Origin: Verrucomicrobiota bacterium
GTDB taxonomy: Bacteria > Verrucomicrobiota > Verrucomicrobiia > Limisphaerales > JAIPKD01
Direction: 5' to 3'
Assembly: GCA_021733835.1 (NCBI GenBank)
Contig: JAIPKD010000004.1
Coordinates: forward strand, 1 to 64,000
DNA length: 64,000 bases
The translations under genes were made by a program, and so were the position numbers. The first letter of the stretch is position 1, and each line of letters begins with the position of its first letter. Under the pieces are notes generated by a model that was not told the origin of the DNA, did not search any database, and saw only the letters and a list, made by a program, of their open reading frames with translations. Of the stretch, positions 46,501-56,915 are shown in pieces.

Positions 46501-48144
46501 CTATTTCCGTTTCCCGAGGGTCAGAACAGCGAGTAGTCCAAAGATTATCAAAATAATTGCCCCAACGGCGATCAGGTTATTGTCATTACCCTCGTCCGCC
46601 GTTTCCTCGCGCTCGGCCTCTGTGGCGACTTCCTGCATCGACTGCCCCTCCTCGACTATATCGGCATCGACGAGCCGGGGTACGGCGGGCGCGCTTAAGT
46701 CTATCTCACCGTCTCGGGCGATCTTTTCGATTTGCGAGGAATTCAACACCGAATCGAACACGCGCACCTCATCGATCAGTCCGTTGAAAAACCGGTTGGT
46801 AAAACCGGTATCGGCGCCGATCCAGAGAGCGCCATCGAATTCCTCGGGCGGATGAATTGTATTATTCGCGGCCGACTTCAACACATCGCCGTCATACAAA
46901 TACAACGTCCCTTTCTTCGGCTGAACGGTTAACGCGACAAACACCCAGCGCTCCCGCGGCACCATCAGACCGGGGTTCCAGGAATACGTTTGTACCATAT
47001 CATTCCAGTGATACCGCAGATTGTCGCCCTCTAAATTGATACCGGCGACCGTTTGATCCGTGCGGCAGAAGACGATACCACAAGTCCGCGCATCTTGTTG
47101 CTGTATGCCCTCCTGTTGCCGGGCATTTATCCATGCGCAAATAGTGAGAGTATCCGTGTTCAAGCCCAAGGCCGGGGTTTCGATATAGTCATCCTCGCCA
47201 TCGAGTTGAACCGCTTGACCGATACGTCCCGCCTGCCACGACGGCGCGCCTTGAACCGCACCGTCGAATTCCCCCTGCTCATCTACAGGCGTTCCGTCCA
47301 GCTTCCAGTGCGCAATCTGTTGTCTTCGGACTCTTAACGACCATACGGCGCCTTGCTCGATGGATTCGTCCTCGGATATCTCGTCAATACGCCAGACATA
47401 TTCTTTACCGGGCGCTAGGCCGGCCGTTGTTATCCGGGGCTTGCCTTTGACGCGGCCCAGTAGCTTCAGGGCATCCTCGTCCTCGCCGATATAGACGTCA
47501 TGCGCAACCGCGCCACTACCGGCGGTCCACATCAGAGTTATATTATCCGAGTATGAAATCTGCGAATCATCGGCGGGAACGGGATTACAAGCGGCCGCAC
47601 CGAGCGGTTCATGGAGGCTTACCTCGCTTAGTCCCAGTTGCGCCGTATCGGCATTGAAGGCCGTCATATTCTCGAACCGTATCTTCTCGGCCGACACAGG
47701 ATCGAACGTAACAATCGTCGGCGTATCATAATCGTCAGTGCCTTCGGCCTCTTCCAAGGTCGCGTCTTTTACAATCGTTCTCCACCCGTCATTTGCATTC
47801 CATACGGAAACATCCATCTTCCGGACGCCTAAGTCCGTATAACCGGGTTTATTAAAATTCCACACCGCGATTGAGCCGAGCGTCTGAGCGCCGTCTTCCA
47901 GGGCAATGACGATGTCGCCGCCGGCCTTGCCTGTTTCACAAAGCCACATCCCTGATGCGTCCGTGCTGTGTTCCAGAAGTCTATCCGCATCGTTATCACT
48001 CAGACCACTGCCATCCATCAGCGCTTTGAAAGGCGATGTATCATCCACCTGCACAGGGACGGCCTGCCCGAGTGCGGGCATGGGACGGTCTTCGGGCTTC
48101 AGTGTGAAGTTGAGTTCGCGGACATCAAACGGAACGTCGAGCAC
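46501..48144 (-). CDS. LamG-domain protein with C-terminal membrane anchor (possibly the 3' part of a longer gene)
   Basis: 547 residues from a GTG at 48144. An F5/8-like or DUF discoidin section (~20-190), a fibronectin-III-like part (ISYSDNITLMWTAGSGAVAHDVYIGED...GLAPGKEYVWRIDEI) and a LamG/concanavalin-like domain (IAHWKLDGTPVDEQGEFDGAV; GLIDEVRVFDSVLNSSQIEKIA) are followed by an acidic linker and an anchor helix (NLIAVGAIILIIFGLLAVLTLGKRK). It has no signal peptide, although an anchored extracellular protein needs one. The reading frame is open upstream to a TGA at 48211-48213 that ends the preceding gene in the same frame. See the finding on recoding. Confidence 0.75.
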   Translation of the reverse strand: MLDVPFDVRELNFTLKPEDRPMPALGQAVPVQVDDTSPFKALMDGSGLSDNDADRLLEHSTDASGMWLCETGKAGGDIVIALEDGAQTLGSIAVWNFNKPGYTDLGVRKMDVSVWNANDGWRTIVKDATLEEAEGTDDYDTPTIVTFDPVSAEKIRFENMTAFNADTAQLGLSEVSLHEPLGAAACNPVPADDSQISYSDNITLMWTAGSGAVAHDVYIGEDEDALKLLGRVKGKPRITTAGLAPGKEYVWRIDEISEDESIEQGAVWSLRVRRQQIAHWKLDGTPVDEQGEFDGAVQGAPSWQAGRIGQAVQLDGEDDYIETPALGLNTDTLTICAWINARQQEGIQQQDARTCGIVFCRTDQTVAGINLEGDNLRYHWNDMVQTYSWNPGLMVPRERWVFVALTVQPKKGTLYLYDGDVLKSAANNTIHPPEEFDGALWIGADTGFTNRFFNGLIDEVRVFDSVLNSSQIEKIARDGEIDLSAPAVPRLVDADIVEEGQSMQEVATEAEREETADEGNDNNLIAVGAIILIIFGLLAVLTLGKRK

Positions 48145-48179
48145 GACACTTGCGTAAAACGGACGTTCAACATCAGAAG

Positions 48180-48213
48180 GCTCTCGCCACGAGAGCGAAC
48201 AGGTGCCGCCTCA
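48180..48213 (-). other. In-frame TGA followed by a hairpin; candidate Sec recoding site
   Basis: TGA (48213-48211) is followed after 14 nt by GCTCTCGTGGCGAGAGC (48196-48180): a perfect 7-bp stem with loop TGG, the loop beginning 21 nt after the TGA. Published bacterial SECIS rules ask for an apical loop 16-37 nt downstream with a G in its first two positions; this fits. The frame is open on both sides: SLEYG-TGA-GGTCSLSW. Confidence 0.4.
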
Positions 48214-49386
48214 CCCATACTCCAATGAAAAATTGCGGTCGTACTCGCCTGACTTATTCCAGATACGCACCCCCGGCGCTTCAGGTCTTACACCCGCTTT
48301 CCTCAGGGAGATGCTCTCGCCGGACTTACCGTAAAGGTTCTGATTAAAGTAAAATGTATTGCCGCTCGTATTCCTTGCCGTCAGTTGCGAGAAAAACGGC
48401 TCGCCGACATCGACATTTACAGGCGCATTCTCGGCGACCGTGAACCCGCTGTTCGGCGGAAAACTAGTTCCGCGAAGCGTCCACGGCACTCCCAGCTCAT
48501 CCTCGCGCGTTATTTCCCATGAACGAATGCGGTAATACCCTTCCGGCAGACTTACCTCGCCGCCATCGACAGCATGTTCGAACATACCGTTCGTGCCTGC
48601 GGCCGAAAAGGATGTGATCGTATCCGGCATGGTAACGACGCCATACGCCGTATCCGGTGCGGGTTGAAGCTCTAAAAAGGCGCCGTCCTCGGCTACCTTG
48701 AGACGATAAAGTGAGCGAGCGATCTCGATATAGTTTCCGACCCAATTGGTACGCTTCCCACCTCCACTGCCGAGTATAATACGGTCACAATCGAAATTCT
48801 CCGGTTTATCATTAAACGCGCCGTTACAATTGTAGTCCAACAACATGCAGCGTTCCGTTTTTCCCCCGATATCAATGTTCCCTTGATACCAACATCCGGC
48901 GGAAGAATAAACATATGGAGTCTGTCTGTTATAGCAGTAATACCGGAGGTTCAGGTGGTAGGTAATCGTTCCGTCATCACCCTCGAAATAGACGGGAACG
49001 GCGCCGAACTCGACGTTGTATTGCGACGTTCGACGGCCCTTGATCTTCTGCTCGTCATCGAGCTGTCCGTCACCGTCGGTATCGATATACAGGATATCGT
49101 TCGAGCTGTATATGCTCGTTTTGTCAAACACCATCCATCGGAATCCGGCGGGGTCCATTGCCGTCGTCCACTTGAAGAATTGTGGGGCGTCCGAAGACAA
49201 TTCAGGCAATTTCATATCGGCCGGCGCTTCCGTTTCCATTTCCATTTGGAGCACCTGGTAGCTGCCGCCCACGACTTCGCGCGCATGCTCGGAGGTATGA
49301 TAATTGAGCCACTGGGCATCCGCCCAAAGAATCGGGTACGCCGATAAAAACGCTGCCGCACATAGCCATGAACCGATTGTTTTCAT
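48211..49386 (-). CDS. Secreted protein of unknown function (possibly the 5' part of a longer gene)
   Basis: 391 residues with signal peptide (MKTIGSWLCAAAFLSAYPILWADA). The body is beta-rich with calcium-binding-like acidic turns (YIDTDGDGQLDDEQKIKG; DYNCNGAFNDKPENFDCD) and ends WNKSGEYDRNFSLEYG at a TGA. Such FND.EN.D.DRI patterns occur in large surface proteins of PVC-type bacteria. The stop is in frame with 22 further codons and then the LamG-anchor frame at 48144. Together they would make a 961-residue protein with signal, lectin-like domain and anchor. Confidence 0.75.
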   Translation of the reverse strand: MKTIGSWLCAAAFLSAYPILWADAQWLNYHTSEHAREVVGGSYQVLQMEMETEAPADMKLPELSSDAPQFFKWTTAMDPAGFRWMVFDKTSIYSSNDILYIDTDGDGQLDDEQKIKGRRTSQYNVEFGAVPVYFEGDDGTITYHLNLRYYCYNRQTPYVYSSAGCWYQGNIDIGGKTERCMLLDYNCNGAFNDKPENFDCDRIILGSGGGKRTNWVGNYIEIARSLYRLKVAEDGAFLELQPAPDTAYGVVTMPDTITSFSAAGTNGMFEHAVDGGEVSLPEGYYRIRSWEITREDELGVPWTLRGTSFPPNSGFTVAENAPVNVDVGEPFFSQLTARNTSGNTFYFNQNLYGKSGESISLRKAGVRPEAPGVRIWNKSGEYDRNFSLEYG

Positions 49387-49482
49387 TCCGCTCTCCTATA
49401 GTCGAAGATCAATCCTCGTTCCACGGACAGTTTACATTTCCAAATTTAAGGTAAATATGTTCCGAAATAAATATTGTGCAAG

Positions 49483-49512
49483 AAAAAAACCCCGGTTCAT
49501 ACCCGGGTTTTT
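49483..49512 (-). terminator. Rho-independent terminator of eno
   Basis: Minus strand: AAAAACCCGGGTAT / AACCGGGGTTTTTTT, a GC-rich stem with T-run about 30 nt after the eno stop. The plus strand also shows TTTTT, so it may be bidirectional. Confidence 0.85.
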
Positions 49513-49540
49513 AAATGTGTTAGGATAATATTAAGCGAAC

Positions 49541-50818
<1,278 letters not shown>

Positions 50819-50991
50819 TCAATTCTTTTTCGATATTCCTGTTAATTTTTGAATCCTAATTCCTCTCGTATTCGAGTCAAGAAACAACTCGGCGGAGACA
50901 CACCGAGAACAACTAAGTTATACTAAAAGTATCGTGGCGACCATACATATTTGGAGCGTAATACTGCGAAAACGACGGTGTGCGTCACCAA

Positions 50992-52251
50992 TCAACCTTG
51001 GAAACGGCTGAATGCAAGGCTTGCGTTGTGTCCGCCGAAACCGAATGAATTGCATAGGGCGGCCTTTACGGATTGTTCTCTGGCCTGATTGGGCACGTAG
51101 TCCAGATCACATTCAGGGTCAGGATGCTCGTAATTGATGGTAGGCGGGATCAGTCCTGTTTGTATCGCCTTGATGGTTGAGACACATTCGACGGCGCCCG
51201 CCGCACCGAGCATGTGCCCGGTGGCGCCTTTGATTGAACTTACCGCAACGCGCCGCGCCTCCTCATTAAACACGGTTTTAATGGCTTGTGTCTCACAAAG
51301 GTCGTTTTGAATCGTCGACGTTCCATGCGCGTTGATATAGTGCACGTCCTCGACATTCAACCCTCCGGAGCTCAACGCTTTCTGCATACACCTGGCGGCA
51401 CCTTCACCACCCGGTGCGGGCGCCGTTAAATGGTAAGCATCCGCGGTATTCCCGTACCCGACCAACTCGCATAAGATGTCGGCGTCTCTGGCCAGGGCGT
51501 GTTCAAGTTCTTCAAGCACGATAACGCCGGCGCCTTCGCCCATGACGAAGCCGTCGCGTTCGGCGTCGAACGGGCGGGACGAGCGCGCTGGATCATCGTT
51601 GCGTGTACTCAGCGCCTTCATTGCGCAGAAACCGCCGATACCCAATGGGATAATCGTCGCTTCCGCGCCGCCGGTAAACATAATATCCGCATCGCCCATC
51701 TTGATATTCCGCCACGCTTCGCCGATGGCGTGGGCGGATGTCGCGCAGGCGGAGCATGTCGCTAGATTCGGTCCTCGTAGTCTATGGTAAATGGAAAACA
51801 TCCCCGACGCCATATTGAGAATAAGCATCGGTATCATGAACGGCGAGAGCCTTCGCGGCCCACGGTTCAGTAAGATTTTATGTTGCTCGGACGTGGTATG
51901 GAGTCCGCCGATCCCGGAGCCGATAAAGACACCGATTCTATCGCGATCCTCTTGATCCAGCACCAGCCTTGAATCCTGCAGCGCTTGGTACCCAGCCTGG
52001 ACGGCAAACTGCGTGAACCGCTCCGTCCTGCGCCCCTCCTTTGGTGAAGGGAATGCCGCGGAGGGGTCGAAGTCATGGACTTCCCCCGCTATCCTGCTAT
52101 CGAAGTCCGAGGCGTCGAAGCTGGTAATTTCTCTAATGCCGCTCTTGCCGTTGACTAGGTTATTCCAAAAGTCGCCGGTGGAATTTCCTATAGGCGATAC
52201 GACACCCATGCCGGTTACTACGACACGCCGATCTTTATAAGGTAAGGTCAT
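50992..52251 (-). CDS. fabF: Beta-ketoacyl-ACP synthase II
   Basis: 419 residues. RRVVVTGMGVVSPIGNSTGDFWNNLVNGKSGI starts the fold. The catalytic triad is Cys in ATCSACATSAHAIGEA, His in INAHGTSTIQND and His in ATGHMLGAAGAVE, and NSFGFGGHNASLAF is the C-terminal signature. It condenses malonyl-ACP with acyl-ACP during elongation. It is the last gene of the fabD-fabG-acpP-fabF block on the minus strand. Confidence 0.97.
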   Translation of the reverse strand: MTLPYKDRRVVVTGMGVVSPIGNSTGDFWNNLVNGKSGIREITSFDASDFDSRIAGEVHDFDPSAAFPSPKEGRRTERFTQFAVQAGYQALQDSRLVLDQEDRDRIGVFIGSGIGGLHTTSEQHKILLNRGPRRLSPFMIPMLILNMASGMFSIYHRLRGPNLATCSACATSAHAIGEAWRNIKMGDADIMFTGGAEATIIPLGIGGFCAMKALSTRNDDPARSSRPFDAERDGFVMGEGAGVIVLEELEHALARDADILCELVGYGNTADAYHLTAPAPGGEGAARCMQKALSSGGLNVEDVHYINAHGTSTIQNDLCETQAIKTVFNEEARRVAVSSIKGATGHMLGAAGAVECVSTIKAIQTGLIPPTINYEHPDPECDLDYVPNQAREQSVKAALCNSFGFGGHNASLAFSRFQG

Positions 52252-52314
52252 GAGACACTTAATAGCGTCAAAACGCCGCCTGATTGAACCGTGATCAGAA
52301 TAAGACTCCGTCCG

Positions 52315-52560
52315 TTATTTCTGGTTATCCTCGATGAATTTGCAGACGTCGCCGACACTGAGGAGTTTTTCGGCTTCTTCATCCGAAACCTCTATCCCGA
52401 ATTCTTCTTCAAGTGCCATGATTAACTCGACGATGTCCAGCGAGTCCGCGCTCAAGTCCTCTATAAATTTGGCCTCGGGCCTTACCTGATCGGCGCTCAC
52501 ACTTAACTGTGAGGCGACTATTTCCTTTATTCGTTGTTCTATTGATTTTTCTTCAGCCAT
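52315..52560 (-). CDS. acpP: Acyl carrier protein
   Basis: 81 residues. [39 protein letters not shown] contains the Ser that carries phosphopantetheine (DSLD). It is acidic and small as expected and sits between fabG and fabF. Confidence 0.97.
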   Translation of the reverse strand: MAEEKSIEQRIKEIVASQLSVSADQVRPEAKFIEDLSADSLDIVELIMALEEEFGIEVSDEEAEKLLSVGDVCKFIEDNQK

Positions 52561-52720
52561 GATTTCTCCAATATAGTTTTCTTGTGTCTGTATTCAACGG
52601 ATTTTCCGCCGTCAAGTCTCAAATGCTAGTTAGTTCCGGGGAAAACCCCCTGTGCACTGGTTTCGATCTCATATTTTCCGGTAGAACATATTAATGCCCT
52701 CGGCATTCCGGAATGTTTTT

Positions 52721-53464
52721 TCACATTGCCAATCCGCCGTCAACAGATAATACGTGACCTGTGATATATTTTCCACTGCCTCCGGCAAGAAATACCGCCG
52801 CCTTCGCGATGTCTTCAGGACTTCCAAATGTGTTCATCGGAATTCGTGCCTGAATATCTTTACGTACCGATTCACCCAGCTTTGAAGTCATGTTGGTATC
52901 GATAAAACCCGGCGCAATTACATTAACGGTTATCCCGCGTGAGGCCAGTTCCCTGGCAACGGATTTGGAGAATCCTATGAGACCGGCCTTGCTCGCCGAA
53001 TAATTCGCTTGTCCGGGATTCCCCATTATTCCCGCAACGGAGCCGATGTTTATTATTCGCCCCGCGCGTTGCTTCACGAAAACCATGGAAAGCGCGCGCG
53101 TAAACAGGAACGCGCCCTTGAGATTAGTCGTCATTACGTCGTCCCAGTCATCGTCGCTCATGCGCATGACGAGTGTATCCCGGGTAATCCCGGCATTATT
53201 GACCAGGATATCGACTCGACCCGCTTCCGACATAATCTTATCGACGGCGGCATTCACCGATTCGATGTCGCCGACATCCACCGCAAGCGGCCATGCGCGA
53301 CGCTCCAGCGCCCGGACGTCGGATGCCGTACTTTCGGCATTTTCCCTGGTTCTGGACACACAGAATACGTCCGCGCCGTTCTTTGCGAACTCTATCGCAA
53401 TCGCTTTCCCTATCCCCCGGCCTGCCCCTGTGACAACCGCTACATTATTCAGCAATTCACTCAT
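52721..53464 (-). CDS. fabG: 3-oxoacyl-ACP reductase
   Basis: 247 residues of the short-chain dehydrogenase fold. TGAGRGIGKAIAIEFAKNGADVF binds NADPH, NNAGITRDTLVMRMSDDDWDDVM is typical FabG, the catalytic Ser is in INIGSVAGIMGNPGQ and Tyr/Lys in YSASKAG, and ITVNVIAPGFIDTNMT follows. Reduces beta-ketoacyl-ACP. A 103-bp gap follows fabD. Confidence 0.96.
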   Translation of the reverse strand: MSELLNNVAVVTGAGRGIGKAIAIEFAKNGADVFCVSRTRENAESTASDVRALERRAWPLAVDVGDIESVNAAVDKIMSEAGRVDILVNNAGITRDTLVMRMSDDDWDDVMTTNLKGAFLFTRALSMVFVKQRAGRIINIGSVAGIMGNPGQANYSASKAGLIGFSKSVARELASRGITVNVIAPGFIDTNMTSKLGESVRKDIQARIPMNTFGSPEDIAKAAVFLAGGSGKYITGHVLSVDGGLAM

Positions 53465-53567
53465 AAATCACCGCAGTTGTGGTCATATCCTTCTCTCGTG
53501 TCAATCCTGGAATTCGCGCTTCCTGGTTCCGAGCTATTTTTTCTCGTTCGGCTCCCGAGGTTAACAC

Positions 53568-54503
53568 CTATTTCACGGCCTCCAACGTCCTTTTAAGACT
53601 CTCCGTATCCGATACATTAAGTATTTCAAAATTTTTGCCAATCCTTTTTAAGAATCCACTCAATGTTGTGCCGGGGCCAAGCTCGATAAACCGGTCGTAC
53701 CCTTCATCAATCAAACGGCGCATGGACAATTCCCACAACACCGGATGCGTTACCTGCCGCACCAACAGCTGCCGAATTCGATTCGGTTCTTCGTGCGCGG
53801 ATGCGGTCACATTGGAGATCACGGGCACTCGAGTCGGGTTTATGGAAACCGATTCGAGGGTTTCCGCCAGTCCGTTTTGTGCGCTCTGCATCAGTCTGGA
53901 ATGATAAGCGCCCGCTACCGGTAAAGGCAGCGCGCGCTTAGCCCCCTTTTCCTTCGCAATACCACAGGCACGGTCTATGGCATCCTTCTCGCCGGAGACC
54001 ACTACCTGTCCGGGACAATTCATATTGGCAAGCTCGACATCCGCGGCCTCGCAAATTTCCCTGACCGATTTCTCGTCAAGCCCGATCAAGGCGGCCATCG
54101 CGCCGTCGGTCTTTTCACAAGCCTCCTGCATTAGCCGTCCGCGACGCCTGACAACCTTCAGTCCGTCGCCGAAATCCATGGCCCCCGCCGCGCACAACGC
54201 CGTGAATTCCCCAAGCGATAATCCTGCGGTGGCGTTGAATTCCAAGCCGGGCGCCATACTCCGGAGTAGCTCATAAGCAACCCATCCCACCAGGAAAATC
54301 GCCGGCTGCGAATGCTCGGTTTGCGTCAGCTCTTCCGCCGGCCCTTCGAAACAGATAGAGGCTAGATCGTATCCGAGAAGTCCGTTCGCCTGACCGAACA
54401 GCTCACGCGCCTGGTCGAATCCATCGAACAAATCCTTCCCCATACCCACCTTTTGAGCACCCTGCCCTGCAAAAAGTAATGCTGTCTTTCGCATAAGACG
54501 CAC
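53568..54503 (-). CDS. fabD: Malonyl-CoA:ACP transacylase
   Basis: 311 residues. ALLFAGQGAQKVGMGKDLFD, the nucleophile motif AGLSLGEFTALCAAGAMDF, and AGAYHSRLMQSA with the catalytic His are diagnostic. It loads malonyl onto ACP. It heads the fab block; fabH and plsX, usual upstream partners, are not present. Confidence 0.96.
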   Translation of the reverse strand: MRLMRKTALLFAGQGAQKVGMGKDLFDGFDQARELFGQANGLLGYDLASICFEGPAEELTQTEHSQPAIFLVGWVAYELLRSMAPGLEFNATAGLSLGEFTALCAAGAMDFGDGLKVVRRRGRLMQEACEKTDGAMAALIGLDEKSVREICEAADVELANMNCPGQVVVSGEKDAIDRACGIAKEKGAKRALPLPVAGAYHSRLMQSAQNGLAETLESVSINPTRVPVISNVTASAHEEPNRIRQLLVRQVTHPVLWELSMRRLIDEGYDRFIELGPGTTLSGFLKRIGKNFEILNVSDTESLKRTLEAVK

Positions 54504-54554
54504 TGAATAAACTAAAAACGCCGATTATTGAAAAGTATTAAATCAGCCTTTCAA

Positions 54555-54686
54555 TCAATGATCATTATCTACCGCCGAATGACAGCGGATACAATTCATT
54601 TTACCGCGCGTATCCCTGCGCTCGCTCTGCTTGGTATGGCATGAGCGGCAGTCGGAAGTTTCCTTCGATACCGGTTTATTGACATT
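54555..54686 (-). other. Open frame with two CxxCH motifs, no start codon: possible haem-protein remnant
   Basis: In the 230-bp gap upstream of fabD, 43 minus-strand codons between TAG and TGA read ...KETSDCRSCHTKQSERR and GKMNCIRCHSAVDNDH. Two CxxCH motifs 22 residues apart are typical of small c-type cytochrome modules, yet no ATG, GTG or TTG precedes them. It may be decayed, or chance. Confidence 0.25.
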
Positions 54687-54733
54687 CTATGGCAACTTGA
54701 TATATCATTTTTTCATAAATAAGAGAAATTGAA

Positions 54734-55954
54734 ATGGAAGCGATCAATCAAACCACGCGGTATCTGCAATCGTTGTCGAGCGAACTTGCGGCGGAAACGG
54801 CGGTTCTTGTCGATTATCTCATGATCGACGCCATCAAGGCGGGCGCCAGTGACATTCATATCGAACCCTGGGAAAACACATTATCCGTTCGAATGCGTGT
54901 AAACGGCGTTCTCACCGAGCTTGTTCACCTGCCGCTTGATTTGATGGAGAAGATATCCGGCAGACTCAAGGTAATGGCCAACCTGGTGACATATCAAACC
55001 ACTCTACCGCAAGAAGGCCATGCGGTTGCCAACCCCGAGGTCGGCGGCGTCGAACTCCGAATCTCGGTATTTCCGACCGTCCGCGGCGAAAAAATCGTGA
55101 TTCGCCTGTTCGATCCCAGCAATCGCAGTTTTGACTTGAGCCAACTCGGTTTCGAGGACGAGACACTCACCAATCTCATGGAATTACTATCCAAGGCCAA
55201 CGGACTCATCCTCCTCACCGGCCCGACCGGCTCCGGAAAAACCACGGCCATCTACGCGGCGCTTTATTACCTGGTACAAAAGTACGGTTCCTCGATCAGT
55301 ATAAGCACAGTGGAAGACCCCGTCGAATGCCACCTCCCGACCATCAGCCAGGCGCAGATTAATCCTACCCAGGAATTTACGTACCCGATTGCCCTGCGTT
55401 CGTTAATGCGCCAAGACCCGCAGGTAATCATGGTCGGCGAGATTCGTGATCCGGAAACGGCCGCCATCGCGGTTCAAGCTGGATTAACCGGACACCTCGT
55501 TATTAGTACTATCCACAGCGGCAGTACGGCCGGTGTCTTCGCCAGGCTTATCAATATGAACGTCGAACCGTTCCTTCTCGCCTCCAGCATCACCGGCATC
55601 CTCGGACTCAGGTTAATCCGGAATAACTGCACCTTCTGCACAGAACCCTACGAGCCCGACCCAATGCTCTTAGACAATCTGGCACCGGAGGAGGTTGAGG
55701 ATGCAATATTCCGCCACGGCGCAGGCTGTCCGGAGTGTATGGAGACGGGATACGAAGGACGTTCCGCAATTACCGAGTTCCTTCTAGTAAACGAGGCCAT
55801 TCGGGAAACGGTCATGCAAAAACGTCCGACACGCGAAATACAGGAGCTCGCCATTCAAAGCGGAATGAATACCCTCTGGCACAACGGTCTCCAACGCACC
55901 CTGAACGGCCAAACTCCGCTCGAGGAAATCTGCCGCGTCATCGCCGCCGGATGA
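54734..55954 (+). CDS. GspE/PilB-type secretion ATPase
   Basis: 406 residues, shorter than most GspE/PilB (about 500-570) because the N1 domain is missing. It starts directly in the N2 domain (DAIKAGASDIHIEPWENTLSVRMRVNGVL). LLTGPTGSGKTTAIYAAL is Walker A, STVEDPVE the Asp box, MRQDPQVIMVGEIRDPETA Walker B and GLTGHLVISTIHSG the His box. A CTFC...CPEC zinc site is present (about 300-335), and TGYEGRSAITEFLLV ends the fold. It powers type IV pilus or type II secretion assembly, but no pilin or secretin gene is near. Translation starts at ATG 54734 after AAGAGAAATTGAA. Confidence 0.93.
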   Translation: MEAINQTTRYLQSLSSELAAETAVLVDYLMIDAIKAGASDIHIEPWENTLSVRMRVNGVLTELVHLPLDLMEKISGRLKVMANLVTYQTTLPQEGHAVANPEVGGVELRISVFPTVRGEKIVIRLFDPSNRSFDLSQLGFEDETLTNLMELLSKANGLILLTGPTGSGKTTAIYAALYYLVQKYGSSISISTVEDPVECHLPTISQAQINPTQEFTYPIALRSLMRQDPQVIMVGEIRDPETAAIAVQAGLTGHLVISTIHSGSTAGVFARLINMNVEPFLLASSITGILGLRLIRNNCTFCTEPYEPDPMLLDNLAPEEVEDAIFRHGAGCPECMETGYEGRSAITEFLLVNEAIRETVMQKRPTREIQELAIQSGMNTLWHNGLQRTLNGQTPLEEICRVIAAG

Positions 55955-56070
55955 TATCAGACAGACAACGGTTGTAGAAAGCCACTCCCGAGGACTACCG
56001 TTCGCGTATCGAATGTATTATCTTGTTTTTCGCCTTTCAGTTACGGCGTACATCCATAAGAATAAACGTA

Positions 56071-56868
56071 ATGAACGGCATAGACCTAACACAAACACTG
56101 AATATAGCGGTTGACGCCGCGAAAACGGCGGGTCTGCTCCTGAAACAAAATCTTACCTCACAGAAAATCGCCGATTCGGTATCACAATATGATATCAAGC
56201 TGGAACTGGACACCCGATGCCAAGACTTAATCCATAAACACCTGCACACTCGATTTCCGGATATAGATTTCCTGGGTGAGGAAGGTGAACGCGCCGACTT
56301 CAAGAACCAGTACCGCTGGGTAGTCGATCCGATCGACGGCACGGTGAATTTCGCCTATGGTATACCACACGCGTGCGTCTCAATAGCGCTCCAGGAGTCA
56401 ATCCAGTCTAATACAGGCGAAAACACCTTCCATACCGTTGTCGGTGTGGTTTATGATCCCTTCTGCGACGAGCTTTGGACGGGGATACGCGGCGGCGAAG
56501 GAAGGCTAAACGGCACACCGATCCGCGTCAGCGATCGGGACAGCCTCGATGAAACAGTTATCTCGATCGGCTTCGCAAAACTCGACCCCACACTCAGAAA
56601 GCTACTCCCAAAGCTCGACGCTATAGTACCTAAAGTCCGCAAGGTGCGAATCATGGGCTCGGCCGCTTTGGACCTGGTTTATGTCGCAACCGGGCGTCTG
56701 GACGCATATTGGGAATGCGGCGTCCGGCTCTGGGATATAGCAGCCGGCGGCCTGATCCTCGAATGCGCCGGCGGCGAATTCTGGAACAAGCAGCTCTCCG
56801 GCGATCTCAAATACCTGATCATCGCATCAAACGGCCGCATCCGCGATCAACTCCAGCAACTCATATGA
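56071..56868 (+). CDS. Inositol monophosphatase family protein
   Basis: 265 residues from the internal ATG at 56071 (MNGIDLTQTLNIAVDAAKTAG); upstream codons do not resemble the family. The metal site is complete: DFLGEEGE, WVVDPIDGTVNFAYGIPHACVSIAL (DPIDGT) and ECGVRLWDIAAGGLILECAGG (WD.AAG). It could act on inositol phosphate, fructose bisphosphate or 3'-phosphoadenosine phosphate; the sequence does not decide. Confidence 0.92.
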   Translation: MNGIDLTQTLNIAVDAAKTAGLLLKQNLTSQKIADSVSQYDIKLELDTRCQDLIHKHLHTRFPDIDFLGEEGERADFKNQYRWVVDPIDGTVNFAYGIPHACVSIALQESIQSNTGENTFHTVVGVVYDPFCDELWTGIRGGEGRLNGTPIRVSDRDSLDETVISIGFAKLDPTLRKLLPKLDAIVPKVRKVRIMGSAALDLVYVATGRLDAYWECGVRLWDIAAGGLILECAGGEFWNKQLSGDLKYLIIASNGRIRDQLQQLI

Positions 56869-56915
56869 AACACTCGCCGGACAATACACAAATACCGCGA
56901 CACCGTTGACCACTT

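Noticed and set aside
50945-50990. TTTGGAGCG followed by CTGCGAAAACGAC, resembling the left end of the 120-bp element
   Set aside because: Only about ten bases match well and no right end or internal block is present nearby.
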